Of a stretch of 64,000 bases of DNA, positions 1-7,817 are shown piece by piece; position 1 is the stretch's first letter, and each line of letters opens with the position of its first letter. The DNA is from Clostridiales bacterium. GTDB taxonomy: Bacteria > Bacillota > Clostridia > TANB77 > CAG-508. Both the position numbers and the translations under genes were made by a program. The notes beneath the pieces are model-generated. The model ran no database searches. It saw only the letters and a program-made list of their open reading frames with translations, and was not told the origin of the DNA. The stretch spans positions 44,837 to 108,836 of the forward strand of contig DPDV01000001.1 in the NCBI GenBank assembly GCA_003534295.1. The letters run 5' to 3'.

Positions 1-300
1 GACGTTCTTACCAGATTAATGACTATGGATACTGGAACTGACACCTTGAATGAAGAAAGAGTAAAAAAAGTAGAAGAATATACTAATAAATATTTAAAAG
101 AACACATTTTATCCTACTTATATAGAGTTTCTAAAGATTTTAAAACTGACATAAATGGTTTTGGAAGGTTTGCTTGTAAAAATTTTCTGGTTTGGGATGA
201 TTGGTTAAATTACAATTGGCTACACAAATTTGAGAGTGCAACTTTTAATGTTACTGTTGACTCAAATTTCAAGTCTTCTTATTTATTAATGGAAAGCTAA
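1..300 (+). CDS. GerAC-like spore germinant-receptor subunit, C-terminal part (5' end outside window)
   Basis: The frame is open from base 1, so this is the last ~99 codons of a longer gene; the ATG at 19 is internal. The residues match the C-terminal region of Ger(x)C proteins: a lysine-rich helix (EERVKKVEEYTNKYLKE), then the conserved D-I-x-G-F-G-R segment, a W-x-x-L tract and a final alternating beta strand. Ger(x)C proteins are lipoproteins of the germinant receptor that act in the inner spore membrane. The signal peptide and lipobox would lie upstream of the window. A small membrane protein gene follows 20 bases later, as is common in ger operons. Family assignment is by remembered motif, moderately sure. 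Confidence 0.72.
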   Translation, partial: DVLTRLMTMDTGTDTLNEERVKKVEEYTNKYLKEHILSYLYRVSKDFKTDINGFGRFACKNFLVWDDWLNYNWLHKFESATFNVTVDSNFKSSYLLMES

Positions 301-320
301 ATTTTAAAAGGAGAATTTTC

Positions 321-485
321 ATGGAAATAGTTATTTTGTTAATTACAATTTACGTTTTTATTAAAACTTTAATTTATGGTATTATCGAAATAAAACAAGA
401 ACATAATATTTATGGAGGCAGTGCTACAATACTAATTGGTGTATTAGCACTTATCCTCCCTAATATTATTATACGTTTTAGATAG
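321..485 (+). CDS. small hydrophobic membrane protein, 54 residues
   Basis: An ATG at 321 follows a good ribosome-binding site (AAAAGGAG, 306-313). The product starts MEIVILLITIYVFIK, has a short polar middle (EIKQEHNIYGGS) and a second hydrophobic segment ending in IIRFR. It is therefore probably a two-helix membrane protein. It lies directly behind the GerAC-like gene and is likely in the same operon; small membrane proteins of unknown role are often found there. Its 3' end overlaps the convergent rnr gene by 8 bp and no terminator is visible between them. I do not recognise a family. Confidence 0.6.
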   Translation: MEIVILLITIYVFIKTLIYGIIEIKQEHNIYGGSATILIGVLALILPNIIIRFR

Positions 486-2430
486 CTTTAAAATTAATTC
501 TTCTTAACTGTTTATTTGCATATATTACTTTAATTTTTATTTTATCTCCTATTTTATAAACCTTTTTAGAATTTTCTCCTACTAAGGTTTTATTTTCATC
601 ATTATATATAAAATACTCATTTCCTAAATCCTCAAATTTTATTAATCCCTCTACAGTATTTTCTAGTTCCACAAACATTCCAAATGCTGTAATACCAGAG
701 ACAATTCCCTCATACTCTTTGCCAATTTTATTTTGCATATATTCTGCTTTCTTTATAGCTATGGCTTCTCTTTCTACTTTTTGAGCAATCTTTTCTCTTT
801 CTGATGATGTTTGTGAGTATTTAGTTGCCTGTTCTTTGTATTTTTCCAGATTTTTTTCATTTAGTATATAACTATTATCTATATATTTTGAAATAATTCT
901 GTGTATAAATAAATCTGGATATCTTCTAATTGGTGAAGTAAAATGGCAATAATATTTACTTGCAATTCCAAAATGCCCTTTATTTTCGCTTTCATATCTT
1001 GCTACTTTTAAGGTTCTTAATATTAAATTAGAAACTACCATTTCCTCCTCTCTTCCTTTTACCTTTTCAAGTACTTCGGCAAAAGCTTTTGGATAAACCT
1101 TTTCTTTGTTGCTTTTAATTTTATACCCAAAATTAAATAAGAATTTATTAAGAGCATTTACTTTTTCCGTGTCAGGTTCTTCATGTACTCTATAGATAAA
1201 CGGTGCTTCAAGCCAATAAAATTTTTCTGCTACAATTTCATTAGCAGTAAGCATAAATTGTTCTATTATTTCATTTGCAAAATAAATTTTATATTTTTCT
1301 ATATCAATTGCAAACCCGTTTTTGTCTAAAATTACTTTACTCTCTGGGATGTCTAAATCTAAACTTCCAGCACCTTCTCTTTTTTGTTTTAATATTTTAG
1401 CTAGTTCTTCCATCAATTTAAAGTCTTCAATATATTTTTCATACCTTTTTAAAACTTCTTTATTTTTCCCATCTAATATTTTTTGTACATCTGCATATGA
1501 CATTCTTTCTTTTACATTTATAACTGCTTTTCGTATATCTGAAGAGACAATTTCTCCATCTGGCGTAATCTCGCTAATTACCGATAAACACAGTCTATCT
1601 TCATTTACATTTAAACTGCATATTCCATTAGATAACTCCTTGGGCAACATTGGTATTACTCTGTCCAACATATATATACTTGTACCTCTTATAATTGCTT
1701 CTTGGTCTAATTTAGAGTTTTCTGCAACATAGTGGCTTACATCTGCAATGCTTACACCTAACTCATAATTTTCATTTTCCAATTTTGTTACATAGATTGC
1801 ATCATCTAAGTCTTTTGCATCTTCTCCATCTATGGTAAAAATATTTTTACTTCTTAAATCTAGTCTATTTTGTAAATCTTTTTTTGTAATTTTGTTTTCC
1901 ACTTTTTTGGCTTCTAAAATAACATCATCTGGAAATTCATATGGTAAATTGTATTCCTTTATTAAGGACAACATATCTACTCCAGCTTCGTTAATTCCAC
2001 CTATAATCTCTGTTATCTCTCCCTCTGCACTTTTATTGCCTTGTGGAAATTTTGTAATTTTAACTACAACTTTTTGATTATTTTTAGCCTTATTAAAACT
2101 TTTTTTTGATATAAATATATCTGTATTAAATTCTCTATCATCTGGCACTACAAATCCAAAATTTTTTCTCTTGGTAAATGTTCCAACTATTTCATTCCTC
2201 TTGTGGTTTATAGTTTTTACAATCTTGCCTTCTTTTCTGTTTCCCTCTACAGTATCATCTATTATTTTTATTAATACTTCATCTCCATTTACTGCATCTT
2301 TGGTATTACCTCTTGATATATATATTTCCTCATCCTGACCATCTATTTTTACAAATCCGAATCCCTTTTCATTACCTCTAAATATACCTTTTATACAATT
2401 TTCTAAATTTTCTTTTTTCTTTTTTAACAT
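478..2430 (-). CDS. rnr: ribonuclease R (3'-5' exoribonuclease)
   Basis: Processive 3'-5' exoribonuclease that degrades structured RNA and takes part in RNA quality control. N-terminal cold-shock/OB domains lie at about residues 10-145 (GFGFV, NFGFVV motifs). The RNB catalytic domain has the metal-binding motif DGEDAKDLDDA at 201-211, and a C-terminal S1 domain begins near EGIVSGITAFGMFVE. The 650 residues are a little short for the family, which often exceeds 700. secG lies upstream and the pair shares a promoter, a common Firmicute arrangement (secG-rnr, often with smpB). A perfect hairpin at 2454-2484 sits just before the GGAAGGAAT ribosome-binding site. Confidence 0.95.
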   Translation of the reverse strand: MLKKKKENLENCIKGIFRGNEKGFGFVKIDGQDEEIYISRGNTKDAVNGDEVLIKIIDDTVEGNRKEGKIVKTINHKRNEIVGTFTKRKNFGFVVPDDREFNTDIFISKKSFNKAKNNQKVVVKITKFPQGNKSAEGEITEIIGGINEAGVDMLSLIKEYNLPYEFPDDVILEAKKVENKITKKDLQNRLDLRSKNIFTIDGEDAKDLDDAIYVTKLENENYELGVSIADVSHYVAENSKLDQEAIIRGTSIYMLDRVIPMLPKELSNGICSLNVNEDRLCLSVISEITPDGEIVSSDIRKAVINVKERMSYADVQKILDGKNKEVLKRYEKYIEDFKLMEELAKILKQKREGAGSLDLDIPESKVILDKNGFAIDIEKYKIYFANEIIEQFMLTANEIVAEKFYWLEAPFIYRVHEEPDTEKVNALNKFLFNFGYKIKSNKEKVYPKAFAEVLEKVKGREEEMVVSNLILRTLKVARYESENKGHFGIASKYYCHFTSPIRRYPDLFIHRIISKYIDNSYILNEKNLEKYKEQATKYSQTSSEREKIAQKVEREAIAIKKAEYMQNKIGKEYEGIVSGITAFGMFVELENTVEGLIKFEDLGNEYFIYNDENKTLVGENSKKVYKIGDKIKIKVIYANKQLRRINFKAI

Positions 2431-2453
2431 TGTTTAATTTATTCCTTCCATTT

Positions 2454-2484
2454 TTTAAGCGGTAGATGTTATCTACCGCTTAAA
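2454..2484 (-). promoter_or_regulatory. perfect 14-bp hairpin between secG and rnr
   Basis: TTTAAGCGGTAGAT and ATCTACCGCTTAAA flank a 3-base loop. Read in the direction of the minus-strand transcript, the hairpin is followed by an A-run and the rnr ribosome-binding site, not by a U-run. It therefore does not look like a standard intrinsic terminator. It could be an RNA processing or stability element separating secG from rnr. Confidence 0.6.
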
Positions 2485-2497
2485 CCTCAAAATTATA

Positions 2498-2746
2498 TTA
2501 TACAACAAATAAAATTCCTAATACTATTGATAATACTCCAAATAATATTCCCAAAATTATAGTCCATTTTTTTAATTTGCCTTCTCTTGTTCTTCCCTTA
2601 TTTTGGTCAAAGAAATTATTTGTAGAAGAACCTGTTATCGTTCCAGAAACGCCTTTATCATCACTTGTTTGTATTGTTGTTAAAATTATTAATCCTATAC
2701 AAACTATAGCATAAATTGCCAAAACTATATATTTTACTACTTCCAT
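2498..2746 (-). CDS. secG: protein translocase subunit SecG
   Basis: Small subunit of the SecYEG channel in the cytoplasmic membrane. At 82 residues it has the family's normal size. Two transmembrane helices (about 4-25 and 60-82) flank a polar loop containing the typical DDKGVSGTITG stretch. The start is supported by AGGAGAG upstream. It is first in a two-gene unit with rnr, driven by the promoter at 2793-2821. Confidence 0.92.
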   Translation of the reverse strand: MEVVKYIVLAIYAIVCIGLIILTTIQTSDDKGVSGTITGSSTNNFFDQNKGRTREGKLKKWTIILGILFGVLSIVLGILFVV

Positions 2747-2792
2747 TTGTTACACTCTCCTAATTTTTTAGTCTTTTTTAAATAACAGTATA

Positions 2793-2821
2793 ATTTTACC
2801 ATAGTTAATCCAAAAATGCAA
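2793..2821 (-). promoter_or_regulatory. secG-rnr promoter
   Basis: On the minus strand: TTGCAT, a 17-bp spacer, TAAAAT, about 45 bases upstream of the secG ATG. Both boxes differ from the sigma-A consensus, but the spacing is ideal. Confidence 0.6.
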
Positions 2822-2881
2822 CTATTTTTTACGGTTCCAATTGTAAAAAATATCAATACTAATTCTTTATTGCAGAATTTG

Positions 2882-2921
2882 TGTAGGGGCGATTTTAATC
2901 GCCCGATTAAATCGCCCCACA
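2882..2921. repeat. dispersed palindromic repeat, copy 1 (extended form)
   Basis: Contains TGTAGGGGCGATTTTAATCG followed by a second half ending AAATCGCCCCACA, so the whole element is a nested inverted repeat. The core GGCGATTTTAATCGCC recurs at 7764, 15944 and 26271, with a diverged copy at 58757. It lies just upstream of the secG promoter, outside any convincing gene. Confidence 0.85.
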
Positions 2922-2977
2922 TTTTTTATATCATATTCAATTTTCCATAAAAATAATTATCCTATTTCGTCGTCATC

Positions 2978-3295
2978 CTATTCTCTTTCATTTTCATAAG
3001 CTATATCTGTTTTATTTTTATTCTTAACTATATGTCCAGAAATATGTTGTTCATTCTTAAAATTTTCTTCTGAAGCCCTATGTTGTTTACCTCTATTTGC
3101 TACATTTACTGCACAATTGTCTGCCGAGTTATATTGTAATGCTTTATATCGCTCGTCCATACCTCTATTGTTTATTTCGTTTTGAAATCCCTTATCTGTA
3201 AATTTATAATCCACAACATCAATTCCCAAGTTGTTCCAAAAATTTTTTAATTTACTCCAAAATTTTTTTAATATTCCTTCTTTTTTATTTTCCAT
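2978..3295 (-). CDS. hypothetical protein, 105 residues
   Basis: Unrecognised. The N-terminal half is rich in Lys, Trp and Phe (KKFWSKLKNFWNNLGIDVVDY); the rest is polar and Asn-rich and ends in NERE. There is no signal peptide or transmembrane segment. It is backed by a promoter at 3360-3388 and a ribosome-binding site (AAGAAGGT) close to the ATG, so it is probably expressed on its own. A second strong AGGAGG-like site further upstream precedes only a very short frame. Codon use resembles the neighbours. Confidence 0.5.
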   Translation of the reverse strand: MENKKEGILKKFWSKLKNFWNNLGIDVVDYKFTDKGFQNEINNRGMDERYKALQYNSADNCAVNVANRGKQHRASEENFKNEQHISGHIVKNKNKTDIAYENERE

Positions 3296-3359
3296 ATTAC
3301 CTTCTTAAATCTCTTTAAGAATTTTCACCTCCATTAGGTATTTACACATTATTATCATA

Positions 3360-3388
3360 AGTTTACCATATTATGTGAATAATGTCAA
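3360..3388 (-). promoter_or_regulatory. sigma-A type promoter for the 105-residue hypothetical gene
   Basis: TTGACA, a 17-bp spacer and TAAACT on the minus strand, about 65 bases before the ATG. It lies in the gap behind rpoD, so the downstream gene need not depend on dnaG-rpoD read-through. Confidence 0.65.
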
Positions 3389-3398
3389 GACCTATGGC

Positions 3399-4517
3399 TT
3401 AATTCATATAATCTTTAAGCTTTTTGCTTCTACTTGGATGTCTTAATTTTCTTAACGCCTTTGCTTCTATTTGTCTTATTCTCTCACGAGTAACCATAAA
3501 TTCTTTTCCAACTTCTTCTAATGTTCTCGCTTTTCCATCTTCTAATCCAAATCTTAGTCTTAATACTTTTTCTTCTCTTGGTGTTAAAGTTCCCATAACT
3601 TCTGCCAATTGCTCTTTTAATAATGTATATGCAGCTGAATCTTGTGGAGCCGGACTATCTTCGTCTTGTATAAAATCTCCTAAATGGCTATCATCTTCTT
3701 CTCCTATTGGAGTTTCCAAAGATACTGGATCTTGTGCTATTTTTTGTATCTCCATTACTCTTTCTACAGGTAATTCCATTTCTGCTGCAATTTCTTCTGG
3801 CGTTGGTTCCCTGCCCATTTGTTGTAATAAATGTCTTGATGTTCTTATTAATTTGTTAATTGTTTCTACCATGTGAACTGGAATTCTTATAGTTCTTGCT
3901 TGGTCTGCTATTGCTCTTGTTATTGCTTGTCTTATCCACCATGTTGCATAAGTACTAAACTTGTACCCTTTTCTGTAGTCAAATTTTTCTACAGCTTTTA
4001 TTAAGCCCATATTTCCTTCTTGTATTAAATCTAAAAATAGCATACCTCTTCCAACATATTTTTTTGCTATACTAACAACTAATCTAAGGTTACATTCTGC
4101 TAATCTTTTTTTAGCGTCTTCATCTCCATCTAATACTTTTTTTGCCAATTCTATTTCTTCTTCATATGATAGTAAAGGTATTTTTCCTATTTCTCTTAGA
4201 TACATTCTTACTGGGTCATCTACACTTATTCCGTCCATGTTGCCTATATCTATATCTTCTACTTTGACTTCCTCAACCTCTTGTAAATCCTCAAAATCTG
4301 GTTCTTCTGAATCTTCTTTTAAAATGTCTACTCCCAAATCTTCAAATGCATCAAATACTTTATCTATATTTTCTGGATTTGTGTCATCTAGTTCATTTGC
4401 AAGTTCTGCATAGGTAATTTTTCCTTTTTGCTTTGCCTTTTCTACAATATCTAATGCTTTCTTTTTTGCTGCTTCATCTACTGTTTTTTTAGTTATTTCT
4501 GTATCTTTTTCATCCAT
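3399..4517 (-). CDS. rpoD: primary RNA polymerase sigma factor (sigma-70/SigA)
   Basis: Housekeeping sigma factor. Region 1.1 occupies the acidic N-terminal ~80 residues. Region 1.2 starts at DPVRMYLREIGKIPLL, region 2 carries RLVVSIAKKYVGRGM and the -10-reading helix FSTYATWWIRQAITRAIADQ, and region 4 ends with the -35-reading helix (TRERIRQIEAKALRKLRHP). At 372 residues it is a normal Firmicute SigA. It follows dnaG by 36 bases, the classical dnaG-rpoD arrangement. A strong AAAGGAAAG site precedes the ATG. Confidence 0.98.
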   Translation of the reverse strand: MDEKDTEITKKTVDEAAKKKALDIVEKAKQKGKITYAELANELDDTNPENIDKVFDAFEDLGVDILKEDSEEPDFEDLQEVEEVKVEDIDIGNMDGISVDDPVRMYLREIGKIPLLSYEEEIELAKKVLDGDEDAKKRLAECNLRLVVSIAKKYVGRGMLFLDLIQEGNMGLIKAVEKFDYRKGYKFSTYATWWIRQAITRAIADQARTIRIPVHMVETINKLIRTSRHLLQQMGREPTPEEIAAEMELPVERVMEIQKIAQDPVSLETPIGEEDDSHLGDFIQDEDSPAPQDSAAYTLLKEQLAEVMGTLTPREEKVLRLRFGLEDGKARTLEEVGKEFMVTRERIRQIEAKALRKLRHPSRSKKLKDYMN

Positions 4518-4553
4518 TTCTATTTCTTTCCTTTCTCAAGGCATTTGCCTTTA

Positions 4554-6332
4554 CTATTTTTTTAACTTTATAACTATATTGCTTAATTCATCTTCTAAAT
4601 TATTTAATTCTTCTTCTGAAAAACCTTGCCCATTTTTAATAATGTCTAATATTTCCTGTCTTCTGTTTATAAGTTTATCTTTTTCATATGTATTTACCAC
4701 ATCTTCTATACATTTGTTTAAATCTGATATTTCAAAATCATATGACATTATTCCAGAGATATGATCTATTATGTTTTGTTCTTCAAAATAATTTAATATA
4801 TCTATATTAATATTTCCTTTTTCTATTTCTTCATACATTTTTTTTAATATCTTCTGGTTTTCTTCTAATTTCATATCATTTTCAGATATTACACTTTTTA
4901 TTTTTTTATAGCTTTCCTGTGGATAATTTATTAATAGGTAAATTATAAGGTTTTCCCTTTTTGTTGTTGAACTATCTATTTCTTGTTTTTCTTTTTTTAT
5001 TTCCTTTTTAACTATTGGTTTTTCTAGTGTTTTTTCGCCTGTATTTTTAGTATAAATTAATTTGTTTACTTCTCCATATATTGCTTCTTTTGACACATTA
5101 TATTCATTTGCTATCTTTTCAACATATAGCTCTCTTTCTATACTATTTGTAACATTTGAAAGAATTTTGGCAACCTGATTTAAAAACTTAATCTTATCAT
5201 TTATATTGTCCAGATTTAGTGATTGTTTTAACATTTTTACCTTAAATTCCACAAGCGAAATTGCCTGTTCTACGCATTTTAAAAATCTTTCTGGTCCGTA
5301 TTTTATTACATATTCGTCTGGGTCTTTTGCACCTGATATTTGCAATATCCTAACGTCACAACCAATGTTTTGCAATATTTCTAATCCTCTTAATGTAGCT
5401 GCTTGACCTGCCCCATCAGAATCATATCCTATTGTAACTCTTTCACTATATCTTCTTAATAAACGTCCTTGCGCCTCTGTTAAAGCTGTCCCAAGTGAGG
5501 CAACTACATTTGTAATTCCTCTTTGATATAAAGAAATTGCGTCCATATAGCCTTCTACTATTATAATATTTTTTAATTCTCCTCTTTTAGCTACATTAAG
5601 TCCAAAAAGATGTCTACCTTTACTGTACACTATGTTTTCTGGTGAATTTATATATTTAGGCTTACTGTCATCTGTTACCCTACCGCCAAAAGCAATTACT
5701 TTATTTCTTGTGTCTTGTATAGGAAACATTACCCTTTTTCTAAATCTATCTATATATTTTCCGTCATCTTTTTTATTTACTAAACTTGATGCCAGTATTT
5801 CTTCCTCTGTAAATCCCTTTTGTTTTAAAATTCTATATAATTCATCAAAATTACCAGAATACCCTATCAAAAAAGATTTTAATGTTCTATTATCTAATTT
5901 TCTTTTTTTTATGTACTCTTGTCCAATCTTGGACGTTGGCTTATATAGGTTTTGATGATAAAACTCAGCAGCTATTTGATTTATCTCATACACTTTGCTT
6001 TTTAATAATGCTGTTTTATTGTCTTCATAATTATTTAATGTTGGTAATTCTATTCCAGCCCTATTAGCTAATATTCCTATTGCTTCCTTAAAATCAGCGT
6101 TTTCTATTTTACTAATAAAGTGTATCACATTTCCACCTGCTCCACAACCAAAGCAGTGAAATATCTGTTTATCTGGCGATACAGAAAAAGAAGGTGATTT
6201 TTCTTTATGAAAAGGACATAACCCAAAGAAATTTCTACCGCTTCTTTTTAAATTAACATATTGTGATATTACATCTACTATATCATTGCTGTTTTTAATT
6301 TCTTCTATCAATTCTTCACTATAACGTACCAA
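4554..6332 (-). CDS. dnaG: DNA primase
   Basis: Makes RNA primers at the replication fork. The N-terminal CHC2 zinc finger has ligands C39, H42, C60 and C63 (CPFHKEKSPSF, HCFGCGAGG). The catalytic TOPRIM fold shows IIVEGYMDAISLYQ and TIGYDSDGAG. The C-terminal helicase-binding region is long and divergent. The start is TTG at 6330-6332 behind AAAGGAAAGG. It shares an operon with rpoD. The protein (592 residues) has normal length. Confidence 0.97.
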   Translation of the reverse strand: MVRYSEELIEEIKNSNDIVDVISQYVNLKRSGRNFFGLCPFHKEKSPSFSVSPDKQIFHCFGCGAGGNVIHFISKIENADFKEAIGILANRAGIELPTLNNYEDNKTALLKSKVYEINQIAAEFYHQNLYKPTSKIGQEYIKKRKLDNRTLKSFLIGYSGNFDELYRILKQKGFTEEEILASSLVNKKDDGKYIDRFRKRVMFPIQDTRNKVIAFGGRVTDDSKPKYINSPENIVYSKGRHLFGLNVAKRGELKNIIIVEGYMDAISLYQRGITNVVASLGTALTEAQGRLLRRYSERVTIGYDSDGAGQAATLRGLEILQNIGCDVRILQISGAKDPDEYVIKYGPERFLKCVEQAISLVEFKVKMLKQSLNLDNINDKIKFLNQVAKILSNVTNSIERELYVEKIANEYNVSKEAIYGEVNKLIYTKNTGEKTLEKPIVKKEIKKEKQEIDSSTTKRENLIIYLLINYPQESYKKIKSVISENDMKLEENQKILKKMYEEIEKGNINIDILNYFEEQNIIDHISGIMSYDFEISDLNKCIEDVVNTYEKDKLINRRQEILDIIKNGQGFSEEELNNLEDELSNIVIKLKK

Positions 6333-6464
6333 TTTTTTCTTACCTTTCCTTTATATATTATTCGACATAAAATAGGTTAATCCTTCCTTTATTTATATAT
6401 TATTGTTCTTATACCCTTTTATATATTTATTTTTTTTAGCCATAATACTATATTGCTATCACGC

Positions 6465-6491
6465 AAAAGAAGACGATTTTACGTCTTCTTT
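6465..6491 (-). terminator. intrinsic terminator downstream of carD
   Basis: AAAAGAAGACG / CGTCTTCTTT stem with a 6-base loop; the minus-strand 3' side runs into TTTT. It lies about 30 bases after the carD stop and ahead of dnaG. Confidence 0.6.
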
Positions 6492-6519
6492 CTTATGTTT
6501 TATTCTAATATTCAATTAA

Positions 6520-7092
6520 TTAAACATTTGTTGAACTATCATCAAATGGTATAAATTTGCTTACTACATTTTTATTTAAGTCAACTTCTTCTTGTGGTAA
6601 TTTATTTTCCTCAAATGATAATTCTATTTTATTGTTTACTAAATTTTCAATTTCATCTTGTGAAGCTTGTTCTGCTAAAACTAATTCACTAACTAATATT
6701 TGTTTAGCATTACTTAGCATTTTCTTTTCTCCTGTTGATAGGCCTTTTTCTTTTTGTTTAAAACTCAAATTTCTAACAACATCTGCTACTTCATATATGT
6801 CTCCACTTTTCATTTTATCCATATTGTCTCTATATCTTTTGTTCCATTTGTCTGACATTGCAGTTTCGTTTTCTTCTAGAACTGCCATAACTTTTCCTGC
6901 TTCTTCTTTATCTATAATATTTCTAACTCCAATTTGCTCTGCTTTATCTATTGGTACCATAACCTTTACCTCTCCAGGCATTTTTAGTATGTAATATGAT
7001 TGATTCTCTCCTAATATGTTCTTTTCCTCTATTGCATCAATTCTTCCTGCTCCGTGCATAGGATATACTATTTTATCGCCTACATTAAACAT
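6520..7092 (-). CDS. CarD-family transcriptional regulator (CdnL type)
   Basis: CarD/CdnL proteins bind RNA polymerase beta through an N-terminal Tudor-like RID domain and stabilise open complexes at rRNA and other promoters. The RID signature is clear: FNVGDKIVYPMHGAGRI at the N-terminus, then YYILKMPGEVKVMVP. A helical DNA-binding region follows (AMSDKWNKRYRDNM, LSTGEKKMLSNAKQIL). The acidic C-terminal tail of ~30 residues is lineage-specific. The ribosome-binding site is AAAGGAG, and the gene has its own promoter at 7156-7184. Confidence 0.88.
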   Translation of the reverse strand: MFNVGDKIVYPMHGAGRIDAIEEKNILGENQSYYILKMPGEVKVMVPIDKAEQIGVRNIIDKEEAGKVMAVLEENETAMSDKWNKRYRDNMDKMKSGDIYEVADVVRNLSFKQKEKGLSTGEKKMLSNAKQILVSELVLAEQASQDEIENLVNNKIELSFEENKLPQEEVDLNKNVVSKFIPFDDSSTNV

Positions 7093-7155
7093 GTATAATT
7101 CTCTCCTTTCTGAAGTTAATAAAGGATTTAGAGTCTCTTATTGAACTACAATACT

Positions 7156-7184
7156 ATTATACAACAAAAAATGGTAAAAGTCAA
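7156..7184 (-). promoter_or_regulatory. carD promoter, overlapping the dut terminator
   Basis: TTGACT, 17-bp spacer and a perfect TATAAT on the minus strand. The -35 box lies in the loop and stem of the dut terminator, so the same 40 bases end one transcript and start the next. Confidence 0.75.
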
Positions 7185-7199
7185 AACTTTTACCATTTA
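7165..7199 (-). terminator. intrinsic terminator of dut
   Basis: ATGGTAAAAGT / ACTTTTACCAT stem with a 4-base loop. On the minus strand it is followed by TTTTTTG, and it begins a few bases after the dut stop. Confidence 0.8.
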
Positions 7200-7205
7200 T
7201 TTTTT

Positions 7206-7667
7206 CTATTTGCTTGTTGAGCCAAATCCTCCAATTCTATCTCCCTCTGCGTTATCATTGTCTACTATTAAATATTTTTGAAATATGGCTTGTCCTATTA
7301 CATCACCTTTTTTTATTATTGTATCCTCTGCTTTTACATTGAAAAATGCAAACATTATATGTCCATCATTGTCTGGATTTTCGTAATAATCACTGTCTAC
7401 TATTCCTATACTGTTTGCTAGGATTAATCCTTTTTTCTTTGGGTTTGAACTTCTGTTACAAAGCATTAAATATTCATCATCTGGCATATATGCTTTTAAT
7501 CCTGTTTTTATTAAGGTTGGAGCTTGTCCTAATTTAAAAGATGGTATTATACAATCTTCTGCTGCTTCTATATCATATCCTGCAGAATTTTTTGTTTTTC
7601 TTTCTGGTAGGTTTATTCCCTCTTTTTCAAATCCTTTTGCTATTTCAAAACCTCTTATTTTTTTCAT
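7206..7667 (-). CDS. dut: deoxyuridine 5'-triphosphate nucleotidohydrolase (dUTPase)
   Basis: Hydrolyses dUTP to dUMP and pyrophosphate, keeping uracil out of DNA and feeding dTMP synthesis. The five trimeric-dUTPase motifs are present in divergent form: SAGYDIEA (I), NRSSNPKKKGL (II), GIVDSDYYENPDNDGHI (III, with the catalytic Asp), GQAIFQKY (IV) and RIGGFGSTSK (V, the C-terminal lid). The 153 residues fit the family. It is monocistronic, with promoter 7701-7730 and the terminator immediately downstream. Confidence 0.93.
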   Translation of the reverse strand: MKKIRGFEIAKGFEKEGINLPERKTKNSAGYDIEAAEDCIIPSFKLGQAPTLIKTGLKAYMPDDEYLMLCNRSSNPKKKGLILANSIGIVDSDYYENPDNDGHIMFAFFNVKAEDTIIKKGDVIGQAIFQKYLIVDNDNAEGDRIGGFGSTSK

Positions 7668-7700
7668 TTCTTCCTCCTTGTAAAGTTTATTTGTATTTCT

Positions 7701-7730
7701 ATTTTATCCTATTTGTAAATATGTTTTCAA
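7701..7730 (-). promoter_or_regulatory. dut promoter
   Basis: TTGAAA, 18-bp spacer, TAAAAT on the minus strand, about 35 bases before the dut start, which has an AAGGAGGA ribosome-binding site. Confidence 0.55.
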
Positions 7731-7763
7731 TATAAAAGAGAAAAATTTTTTTATTTAATGTAT

Positions 7764-7790
7764 GGTGGGCGATTAAAATCGCCCCTACAT
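7764..7790. repeat. dispersed palindromic repeat, copy 2
   Basis: GTGGGCGATTAAAATCGCCC followed by CTACAT; same core and right flank as the copies at 15944 and 26271. It lies between the sensor kinase stop and dut. Confidence 0.85.
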
Positions 7791-7817
7791 AAAATCTGTT
7801 TTGAATGTTGGAATTTT

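Noticed and set aside
2737..2922. 61-codon minus-strand frame upstream of secG
   Set aside because: It runs through the secG promoter and a dispersed palindrome, has no ribosome-binding site and no coding-like composition.
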